The notes under the pieces are model-generated. The model saw nothing but the letters and a program-made list of their open reading frames with translations, made no database searches and was not told where the DNA came from. 64,000 bases of DNA, taken from contig CAVRHY010000011.1 of NCBI GenBank assembly GCA_963721105.1, positions 868,001 to 932,000 on the forward strand. Direction: 5' to 3'. Numbering within the stretch: the first letter of the stretch is position 1; every line of letters starts with the position of its first letter. The position numbers were made by a program, and so were the translations under genes. Below are positions 27,086 through 34,607 of the stretch, in pieces. The stretch comes from Thermohalobaculum sp963721105 (GTDB taxonomy: Bacteria; Pseudomonadota; Alphaproteobacteria; Rhodobacterales; Rhodobacteraceae).

Positions 27086-28573
27086 TTACAGTTTCAGGCG
27101 CAACTCTGCCCGGACGCCAGCGATGTCGGGTAGCTCGAACAGCAAGCCGTACATCGCGTCGGCCCGGAAGATCAGGCGGTTGGTCAGCGGCCGCTGGTAG
27201 CGCATCGCAAGGCCGATCTGCGGCGCCTTGATGCCCTGCTCGTTGTCCCACGGCGTCTGGAACGCGACCTCGCCGACGAGCTGCTGGTCGAAGCCGAACA
27301 GGTACTCGACGCCGAGCGCGCCGCCCATCGCGTCATGGCCCGTGTCGTCAAGCCGCGGGAAGCCGGTCAGCGCGTCGGTCTCGAAGCTGAGGCCGACATT
27401 CTTGAGCAGCCCGTCCGTGCCCGCCGCCTTCTGCGGCGAATCGATGCCGATGAAGAAGTTGGCGTAGGGGATCAGCGTGATCGAGTTCGTGACGAACGAG
27501 TTCTCCGATATCAGCATGGCGCCGCTGGCCGTCTTTGCGCCGCCGCCAACCGGCTCGTCCTGGCCGAAGTTCGCGATCAGCCGCGTGCCGTTCGATACGA
27601 AGTCGAACCAGCGCCGCGAGAAGGCGACGGTGAAGTTGTTGTAGCTCTGGTTCGAGCCCGAATCCTCCTGGGTGTCGTTGATGTAGGCGTAGCCGGCCTC
27701 GAGGTAGCCGCCGGCGACGTCGAAGAAGCCGGCGACGCCATAGATGTCGGCGCTGTGCTCGGCGCGCTTGCCCTTGGCGTTGGTGATGGCGTTCGAGGTC
27801 AGTTCGTCGACGCTGAAGAAGAAGGTCAGGTCGAAGTTCGAGATGTCCAGCGTTGCCGAGTTGCGCGCCGGGATGGTGAAGGCGCCGCCCAGGACCGCAT
27901 CGTCATACCAGACGCCGTTCTGGAACAGCAAAGGCACGAGGCCGACGGCGAAGGGCAGGTCGAAGGACTGGTACTCGTTGGTGATCGAGGTGACGATCGC
28001 GCCAAGGTCGCCCTCGAAGAACAGCGTCGTCGGCTCCTTGCCAGGCTCGCCGATGCAGTCGCTCTGATCGTCTCCGCCGAAATCGCAGTGGGTGAACTGG
28101 TTGTTCTGCTGCAGCGGCTGCCACAGCATGTGGAGGCGCTCGGTGCCGGTCAGCTGGAGATCGAAGTCGAGGTTGGCGCGTGCCGCGACGACCGCCGTCT
28201 CCTTGTTGCCGTTGTCGTTGAAGGCGACGGCGGTGCGGATGTCGCCGAAGACGGAGAACTGCGGGAAGACCCGGTTCTTCGGCCCGAAGATTTTGATGCC
28301 ATCGCCGATGACGCCCGGATCGTACAGCCCGCGGCCGATCTCGATCGGCGGCTTCGGATTGTCGATCGGATGCTTGCCGCCATAGACCTCGATCTGGGAC
28401 TCCGGGTCATAGGTGACCGCATAGTCCGGATCGGCCTTGAACAACTCCGAATCGAACGGCACCTCCTGTACGGAGGGGTCGCGCGCAACGGGCGTCCACT
28501 GCTCGGCCGCCAAGGCCGGCGACACGCCCGCCATCGACCCTGCGATGGCGAGCGGCAGAATGCTCCCCCTCAT
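27086..28573 (-). CDS. Probable outer-membrane beta-barrel in the cytochrome cluster
   Basis: 495 residues with signal peptide MRGSILPLAIAGSMAGVSPA. The remainder is rich in alternating polar/apolar strands (SVFGDIRTAVAFND, ARANLDFDLQLTGTERL, GLAMRYQRPLTNRLIFRADA) and ends in ELRLKL. One disulfide is possible (CDFGGDDQSDC). The strand pattern suggests an alginate-type or DUF1302-like porin, not an MtrB homologue I can name. It starts 22 bases after the last cytochrome gene, with a strong site (GGAGGGGGACACC), so it is very probably part of the same operon. It could hold a cytochrome in the outer membrane or import a substrate. Confidence 0.65.
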   Translation of the reverse strand: MRGSILPLAIAGSMAGVSPALAAEQWTPVARDPSVQEVPFDSELFKADPDYAVTYDPESQIEVYGGKHPIDNPKPPIEIGRGLYDPGVIGDGIKIFGPKNRVFPQFSVFGDIRTAVAFNDNGNKETAVVAARANLDFDLQLTGTERLHMLWQPLQQNNQFTHCDFGGDDQSDCIGEPGKEPTTLFFEGDLGAIVTSITNEYQSFDLPFAVGLVPLLFQNGVWYDDAVLGGAFTIPARNSATLDISNFDLTFFFSVDELTSNAITNAKGKRAEHSADIYGVAGFFDVAGGYLEAGYAYINDTQEDSGSNQSYNNFTVAFSRRWFDFVSNGTRLIANFGQDEPVGGGAKTASGAMLISENSFVTNSITLIPYANFFIGIDSPQKAAGTDGLLKNVGLSFETDALTGFPRLDDTGHDAMGGALGVEYLFGFDQQLVGEVAFQTPWDNEQGIKAPQIGLAMRYQRPLTNRLIFRADAMYGLLFELPDIAGVRAELRLKL

Positions 28574-28595
28574 GGTGTCCCCCTCCGGACCGTCG

Positions 28596-30443
28596 TTACT
28601 GCACGTCGAACTCCACGGCCGAGGGATGAATGTCGATCATCCACTCGTTCATGGTGCGGATCATTTCGTCCGTCGCGAAGACGAACTTCATGAAGTAGAT
28701 CGGCTCTGCGCGCGAGCGCAGCCGGCTCTGCAGCCGGTAGCGGCCGGGCTTGGTGAAGGCGCTGCCCGGGATCGAGTAGCGCGCGTCCTTGTAGCCGAGC
28801 GGCGGGATCGAGCGCATCTCCATCCGGATGAACGGCGGGTGGTTCAGCACGCTCGAGGGCACGCCGGAAGGCCGGATATGCGGGATCTGGTCGATGTCGA
28901 AGTTGACCGGCAGGTACTGCTCGCGGTCCGGCCCTTTGACGCCGGTCACGATGAACTTGCTCTGCAGGTTCACGAGCTGGCCGTCGTGGTGAATCGTCCC
29001 CTCGGCGAGCTCGATCGAGTGCAGGTCGGCCATGTCGCCATACTTGTCGACATAGCCCGATTCCCAGACCACCTCACCGTCCGGGTCGGTCAGCGAAACG
29101 TCGAACCAGATCTCGGGCTGGGCGCCCAGCGAGCCGGATGGCAGGTTGTGCCCCGCATCCGTGTTGGTCATGCGGTAGCGCACGCTCAGCGACTCGCCGA
29201 CGCGCGGCTTGTCGCCGTCGAAGAACGGGCCGTCGATGCGGCTGCCGTTCTCCAGAACCTGGATGCGGTCCTGGCGCTTCATCTCGAGCAGGCGCACGTT
29301 CTGGTCGATGACGTAGCGCGCAGTCTCGCGCTCCTGCCGGTCGGCCCACTCGGCTGGGAAGTCGGCCTTGACGATCCCCTTGGCGACCTTGTCCTCCCAC
29401 TCGGGCACGCCCCAGGGCGCGCGGTGGTTGAACTTCAGCCAGGTCGTGATCGGCCAGCGCAGCGCGCGCGGGTTGAACGGGAAGAGGCCCGGGTGGGCGA
29501 TCGGGTAGCCGGGGCCGTAGAAGGCGTGGTTGTGGTGGTCGGCCTGCATGTCGCCGACCGGCCGGCCATTGACGATGGCCACCGGCCACTTGCCGTAGGC
29601 GTTCGGGTCGCTCGCCGGCAGTCCCTCGTAGGACGGGATCCCGGGCCGGCTGCCCATGTGGCACTGCTGGCAGGTGATGCCCTCCGCGGCGGCCGGCGAG
29701 GCGCGGTACTGCTCCCAGACGACCTCGAGCTTGATGCCGGGATGCACCGCGACCTGGTGGCACGAGACGCAGAAGTCCGACCGCGCGATCTGCGAGAACT
29801 CGATGGCGCCCGCGTGGATCGGGCTGCCCGGCATGTCGGGCGTCACGGAGACGTGGTAGCGTTCCGGATCGGCGAGCACCTGCTTGACGCCCTCGGCGTT
29901 GCCGGCGTTGTAGACCGGCTCGTAGATCGTGCCGGGCTGGACGTGGCGCTGGCCGTTGACCTTGTTGAACTCCTCGTCGACGCGGTGGCACGTGACGCAG
30001 GAGATGCCCTCGCGGGCGATCTGGCTGCGCTCCCACAGCGCCTGCCAGCGCGGCTCGTTCAGCTGCGTGCCGATCTGCTGGTGGCAGCGAACGCAGAAGG
30101 TGTTGACCGTGCCCGATGCAAGATCGTTCAGGCGCTGCTCGAACTTGTGGAACATCGGCGAGATCGACGCGTAGGCGTGGTTCGACGAGGCCCATTCCCA
30201 GAAGATCTTCTGGTGACATTCGGCGCACTGGACAGCCGACGGGAAGGGGTTGTCCTTGAATGCGGCGGCATGCGGGTCGCGCGGCGCGACCAGTTCGGAC
30301 TGCTCGGCGACCGAGAGAGTGCCCTCGGTCACGTAGGCCGGCTTGTCCCAGGCGGCGCCGGTTTGCGCCAGCGCGACGGTCGCGACCGACACGGCCGCGG
30401 CCCCCGCCGCGGCGCCTGCCCACAATCTACGCAGCTTCGCCAT
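28596..30443 (-). CDS. Pentahaem cytochrome c with C-terminal beta domain
   Basis: 615 residues with a signal peptide of about 27. Five CxxCH sites lie in the first half: CAECH, CVRCH, CVTCH, CVSCH and CQQCH. Extra histidines (SSNHAYASISP, DMQADHHNHAF) could be distal ligands. From about residue 385 the protein is beta-rich and carries GHNLPSG, a motif seen in other multihaem proteins of the cytochrome c554 superfamily. It is periplasmic or surface-exposed. The start may instead be an ATG two codons earlier. The preceding cytochrome gene ends 13 bases upstream. Confidence 0.85.
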   Translation of the reverse strand: MAKLRRLWAGAAAGAAAVSVATVALAQTGAAWDKPAYVTEGTLSVAEQSELVAPRDPHAAAFKDNPFPSAVQCAECHQKIFWEWASSNHAYASISPMFHKFEQRLNDLASGTVNTFCVRCHQQIGTQLNEPRWQALWERSQIAREGISCVTCHRVDEEFNKVNGQRHVQPGTIYEPVYNAGNAEGVKQVLADPERYHVSVTPDMPGSPIHAGAIEFSQIARSDFCVSCHQVAVHPGIKLEVVWEQYRASPAAAEGITCQQCHMGSRPGIPSYEGLPASDPNAYGKWPVAIVNGRPVGDMQADHHNHAFYGPGYPIAHPGLFPFNPRALRWPITTWLKFNHRAPWGVPEWEDKVAKGIVKADFPAEWADRQERETARYVIDQNVRLLEMKRQDRIQVLENGSRIDGPFFDGDKPRVGESLSVRYRMTNTDAGHNLPSGSLGAQPEIWFDVSLTDPDGEVVWESGYVDKYGDMADLHSIELAEGTIHHDGQLVNLQSKFIVTGVKGPDREQYLPVNFDIDQIPHIRPSGVPSSVLNHPPFIRMEMRSIPPLGYKDARYSIPGSAFTKPGRYRLQSRLRSRAEPIYFMKFVFATDEMIRTMNEWMIDIHPSAVEFDVQ

Positions 30444-30456
30444 GTCCATCCCCAGA

Positions 30457-31767
30457 TCAGTCCGCCGCCAGCCGCGCGGCCTCGTCCAGCGCCGCGCGCA
30501 CCTGACCGGGCCGGAAGGTGTCCACCGACACGAAGGCGCCCAAGCCCTTGCGGATCGCCGCCTGTGCCGCGACCGCTTTGCCGGGCCCCATCGCCTCGAG
30601 CTTGTCGAGCTCGTCGACAAGCGAGCCGGCGGCCAGCACGGCCTGCTCGGCCTCGTAGTATTCGCTGAAGACGCCACGATCGGCCGCCGATGCAATGGCC
30701 CTGAGCGCCCGGCGCGTGTCGGCCTGGTCGAACTTCGTCGCCTGGAGCCGCGCGATCAGCTGGCCGAGATGTCCCTCGAGCGTTCTGGCCGCGGCACGCA
30801 TGCCGTCCCAAGAGCCGTTCGCGGCGCCGCGAACGCGCGCAATGTCGTCGCGCAGTTGCGCCGCCAGCCGCTTGTCGACCAGGCTGGCCGAAAGCTCGAC
30901 GAAATAGGCGTGCGCGTCATTGATGCGCGGCACCCCGGTCCGGCTGTCGGCCTGCTTTCCGCTCAGTGAGGCGTTGTGGCAGGAATGGCAGTCGAAGAAG
31001 GCGAACTCGGGGAACAGCCCGGCCTGGCCAACCTTGGGGTCGGCCATCAGCTGCATCAGCTTGCGCATCTGCACGGCCTGACCGATCGACCAGACCTTGA
31101 CGCCGAACGGCCACGGCTTGCGCTGCAGGTAGTCGTCATCAACCTGGAAATGCGCGTAGCCGGCGACCTGGCCCGGCCTCGGCTCGGCAAACCAGGTGTA
31201 GAAGCCCAGCTCGAATGGCAGGCGCGGATGGCCGGCGACGAACATGCGATGGCTGACGAACTTGTCGTGCGTGCCCATGTGGCAACTGAGGCACAGCTCG
31301 GCCCGCGCCGTCGGATCGGTCGTCGGGTACATCCCCTCGTCGAGGTTGCGCTGGTAGAAGTACAGCCCCGTCTGGTGCACGCCGATCCAGCTCGAAGCCA
31401 GCCCGTGGCAGGCCTCGCAGGTCACGCCCTCGGTCTGGTCGAAGGTCGCCTCCTGCTTCGACGTCGGCACGTTCAGCGAGTGGCAATCGAGGCACAGCTT
31501 GGCCGAGGTCGCCGACCTGTATCCCAGGTTGCGCGCGATCGACCGGGCCTGCTTCGACTGCAGCGTGTGGTAGGCCTGCGCGTGCGGGTCCTTGTCGTGC
31601 CAGGTGACGTATTCGCGCTGCGTGACGGACGAGTTCGGCCAGGGTGTCGTCGCGCTGTGGCACGTCGACTGACCGCAGGCGGTCGCGCCCAGCGCCTTGA
31701 CGGTGTCCGCCGACGCCGCCCCGGTGACGCCGAGTGCCAGCGCAAAGGCCGCAATCGCCAGCCGCAT
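30457..31767 (-). CDS. Pentahaem cytochrome c, paralogue of the 37-kb one
   Basis: 436 residues with signal peptide MRLAIAAFALALGVTGAASA. The haem sites are CGQSTCH (an unusual CX4CH), then CLDCH, CEACH, CLSCH and CHSCH. Its order of motifs and flanks (HAQAYHTLQSKQARSIARNL, FDCHSCH) matches the protein at 37043-38344, so the two are paralogues of the c554-like type. The C-terminal 150 residues are helical and haem-free. A 134-base gap precedes it, the largest inside the cluster and the most likely place for an internal promoter. Confidence 0.88.
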   Translation of the reverse strand: MRLAIAAFALALGVTGAASADTVKALGATACGQSTCHSATTPWPNSSVTQREYVTWHDKDPHAQAYHTLQSKQARSIARNLGYRSATSAKLCLDCHSLNVPTSKQEATFDQTEGVTCEACHGLASSWIGVHQTGLYFYQRNLDEGMYPTTDPTARAELCLSCHMGTHDKFVSHRMFVAGHPRLPFELGFYTWFAEPRPGQVAGYAHFQVDDDYLQRKPWPFGVKVWSIGQAVQMRKLMQLMADPKVGQAGLFPEFAFFDCHSCHNASLSGKQADSRTGVPRINDAHAYFVELSASLVDKRLAAQLRDDIARVRGAANGSWDGMRAAARTLEGHLGQLIARLQATKFDQADTRRALRAIASAADRGVFSEYYEAEQAVLAAGSLVDELDKLEAMGPGKAVAAQAAIRKGLGAFVSVDTFRPGQVRAALDEAARLAAD

Positions 31768-31901
31768 ACCAGCCCCCCCTGAAGCACCAGCCCCACTACT
31801 ATTGCGCGAATTGTGGGTAATGTCGAGCGCACCCGCGGCGGTCCCGGCGACAGCGCCCGGTCGGCCGTGACCCGGAAAGCACGTTCTCATGATCCCAGTT
31901 T

Positions 31902-33719
31902 TCATTTCTGCACCGGCTTGGAGTGCTGGCGTGCCTCGGCGCGGGCCTGGAAGATTCCTGCATGCACCGGCGACATCGGCGTGCGCCCCGGAATGTGGAA
32001 GTCGTGGCAATCCACACATTCCGAGCGCGCCCCGTCCTCCTTGCCCTGGCCCTGGTGGCAGCCCTGGCAAAGCTTGATCCCGGGCATCAGCACGTCCGAG
32101 GCGCGCGTCGACTCTGGCGCGTCGTGGCAGGTGGTGCAGTCCATCACCTTGTGCGGCTCGTGGTTGAAGTGTGCCCGCGGCATCCAGTGGCGCTGCAGGA
32201 TTGCCGGCATGACCTGCCAGCGGCCAGTCCCGGTCTGGTCGTCGAATTTGCGCGCTTCGTGGCAGGTGCCGCAAAGCCGCGTGCCGAAGATCGTGTCCAT
32301 CTGCTGCACGGCCTCCTGCTTGGCCCACTCGATGGCGACGCCGCGGTCGCTGTCCGAGAGCTGCGCCTCGCGCACCGCGGCGGTGTTCTCGCCGGCGATG
32401 CGGCGGCGCTTGCGCTTGACAACCTCGGGCGCGCTTTCGGTCGTCACGCCGCCCTCCAGCGCCGCGGAGATGAAGTAGTCGGTGACGATCCGGGCGACCT
32501 CGTCCTCCTTGGCGTGCGGCAGCTCGCGCTCGGTGCCTGCGGCGTTAAAGGTCATCTTGTGGCAGCCGGCGCAGTCGTCCTCGAAGCTGACCGGCGTCAT
32601 CAGGTCGCCGCTGGCGTCCGGCTGGTGGCAACTGGCGCAGTCCAGCTCGACCTTGCCGTTCGGCGACAGAACGCCGCCCGCGGCCAGGTGCTTGGTGTGC
32701 GGGAACTTCAACCCCGATCCCTCCGAGGGCGGGTTCGCCGGGTCGAAGGGCACGCGCTCTACCTCCGGCACCAGGGTGCCGTTCTCGCCCCGGCCTACGC
32801 CGACGACCAGCGCCAGCTTGAACGGAGTGTGGTCCGTGGCAAAGCCGTGGATGTCGGCCATCTTGCTGTCCGGCGCGATCGCCTTGATGTCGGCGTGGCA
32901 GGTCGCGCAGGCGGTCGAGGCGGTCTCGGTCGGCGACGGGCCCCCGTTGTGTTCCTTGTGGCAGTGCGCGCAGCGCAGCGAGCCGAGCGCCAGCGCGGGA
33001 TGCTTGTCCACGTCCGTGTGGTTCTCGATCGTCGCGTGGCACGCCAGGCAGGCGTTGTTGCTGACCATTTCGAACGGCCGCATGTGGCAGGCGCCGCAGT
33101 CGTCCTGAATCATCGCGTGGCTTTCCGAGATCGGGCCGGAGGTCCAGGCGATCTCCATCGGCGACGGGTCGGGTATGTCGGTGCGAAGCATCCCGTCGGC
33201 GACGACCGCGTCGTCGTTGGGCGGCTCGCGCGTCAGGACCTCGGTCATCGGCCAGGCGACGAACAGGCCCAGGATCAGCAGCACCAGCGCCCAGGACAGC
33301 TTGCGCCGGCTTGGCAGCACATCCTCGACGCGGCGCCGGCCGCCGCCAGCCTGGAAGCGCCGGCCGGTCTTCTCCTCCGGCACCTCCTCCATGACCAGCA
33401 CGGCGGCCGCCTCGTCGCGGCCGGGCTCGGCGCGGAACTGGAAGCGACCGATCCGGACATCGTCGCCGGCGCTCAGGACGGCCTCGTTGCGCTTGCGGCG
33501 GCCGACCTTCAGCCCGCCATCGGCGACGGATTTCAGGGCAAGGTGCCCGTCCGACAGCACGAGGTCGGCGTGGTGGAAGTCGACGTCGAGATCAGGAAGG
33601 TTGATCTCCATCGACACGCCGCGGCCGACGCGGATTCGCTCGGCGTCAAGCAGCGTCTCGCGGCGCGAGACTTCCTCCGAGCCGGCGCGCCTGCGGAGGG
33701 TGACGAGCAGGATCTTCAT
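31902..33719 (-). CDS. FHA-like domain - membrane helix - decahaem cytochrome c
   Basis: 605 residues. Residues 1-100 resemble an FHA domain (VGRGVSMEINLPDLDVDFHH, then LSAGDDVRIGRFQFR); the GR arginine and the H are kept, but the usual serine of the SxxH pair is aspartate. A linker and a single helix at about 141-158 follow. The rest has ten CxxCH sites at about 208, 224, 250, 271, 361, 383, 483, 528, 551 and 568. No cleavable signal is present, so the topology should be FHA-like domain in the cytoplasm and haems in the periplasm. It starts seven bases after the dihaem b gene. This domain pairing is very unusual. Confidence 0.85.
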   Translation of the reverse strand: MKILLVTLRRRAGSEEVSRRETLLDAERIRVGRGVSMEINLPDLDVDFHHADLVLSDGHLALKSVADGGLKVGRRKRNEAVLSAGDDVRIGRFQFRAEPGRDEAAAVLVMEEVPEEKTGRRFQAGGGRRRVEDVLPSRRKLSWALVLLILGLFVAWPMTEVLTREPPNDDAVVADGMLRTDIPDPSPMEIAWTSGPISESHAMIQDDCGACHMRPFEMVSNNACLACHATIENHTDVDKHPALALGSLRCAHCHKEHNGGPSPTETASTACATCHADIKAIAPDSKMADIHGFATDHTPFKLALVVGVGRGENGTLVPEVERVPFDPANPPSEGSGLKFPHTKHLAAGGVLSPNGKVELDCASCHQPDASGDLMTPVSFEDDCAGCHKMTFNAAGTERELPHAKEDEVARIVTDYFISAALEGGVTTESAPEVVKRKRRRIAGENTAAVREAQLSDSDRGVAIEWAKQEAVQQMDTIFGTRLCGTCHEARKFDDQTGTGRWQVMPAILQRHWMPRAHFNHEPHKVMDCTTCHDAPESTRASDVLMPGIKLCQGCHQGQGKEDGARSECVDCHDFHIPGRTPMSPVHAGIFQARAEARQHSKPVQK

Positions 33720-33726
33720 GCGCCGC

Positions 33727-34593
33727 TCACCAGTAGAAGAACACGAGCACGACGTGCGAGATCAGCGTGACAAGCAGCGCCGATGTCAACGGCACGTGCA
33801 CCCACAGCCAGATCCGCAGCAGCGCGCGGTAGCGCCCGTCTCGGCGCAGCCCGGCGGCAAGCTCGCGCTTGCGGGCGAGATCGCGCATAACCTCCATCAG
33901 CCGGCGTCGCTCCTCGTCCGAGAAATGGCCGCGCTCGACCAGGTCGCGCACCTGGGCCAGTGCCCGGGCCGTGGCGCAGCGCCGCGAGCTGCCAGACAGG
34001 ATGCGGATCAGCCCGCCGCCCAGCCGCGTGTTCTCCAGCGACTCCTTCACAGGCGGCCGGAAGACGTCGGGCAGGAACTGCATGGCGCGCTCGAGCCGGC
34101 GGTCGACCTCCTCGATGTCCATCTCGAGCTGCTCGAGGTTCGAGGCGTCGAAGCGCTTCTTCTCGATGATCAGGTTCGACAGGTTGCGCGAGATCACGTC
34201 GGGCAGGGTGGCGTACATCCAGATGCCGAAGATGCCCGACGCGATCACCAACAGCAGCAGCGCGTAGGTCAGCGTGTGGATGGACCACGAGAACTCGAAC
34301 CCGGTGTGCAGCGTCGCGGTGAAGATCAGCGCGAGCCCGAGATAGACATGCGCCGAGACGACGTCGCGCCGCCGGCCCTTCGACGAGCGGAAGCGGCGCT
34401 TTCGGATGCCGAGCAGCGCCAGGTACAGCACCAGGAACGCGGACAGGCCGCCCAGCCCGTATCCGACCGCGGTCGACCCGTCGCGCCCTCCGATGGGGTG
34501 GGAGGCGAAATAGGTCGCGACGGCCGTGGCGCTGATCACCAGGCCGATCGTCAGCCAGAGTCGGCTGTCCAGAAAGCCGCGCTGCAGCTCCAT
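33727..34593 (-). CDS. Dihaem cytochrome b-like membrane protein
   Basis: 288 residues with about five membrane helices (near 12-32, 45-63, 79-98, 106-130 and 260-286). Histidines 82 and 96 in helix 3 and 266 and 280 in helix 5 form two H-x13-H pairs, the spacing used for two stacked b haems in cytochrome b. A helical, charged domain of about 125 residues separates helices 4 and 5. It would pass electrons across the inner membrane between the Fe-S/flavin protein encoded just before it and the decahaem protein just after. It is not homologous by eye to bc1 cytochrome b or NapC. Confidence 0.75.
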   Translation of the reverse strand: MELQRGFLDSRLWLTIGLVISATAVATYFASHPIGGRDGSTAVGYGLGGLSAFLVLYLALLGIRKRRFRSSKGRRRDVVSAHVYLGLALIFTATLHTGFEFSWSIHTLTYALLLLVIASGIFGIWMYATLPDVISRNLSNLIIEKKRFDASNLEQLEMDIEEVDRRLERAMQFLPDVFRPPVKESLENTRLGGGLIRILSGSSRRCATARALAQVRDLVERGHFSDEERRRLMEVMRDLARKRELAAGLRRDGRYRALLRIWLWVHVPLTSALLVTLISHVVLVFFYW

Positions 34594-34607
34594 TCAGGCC
34601 GCCCCCC

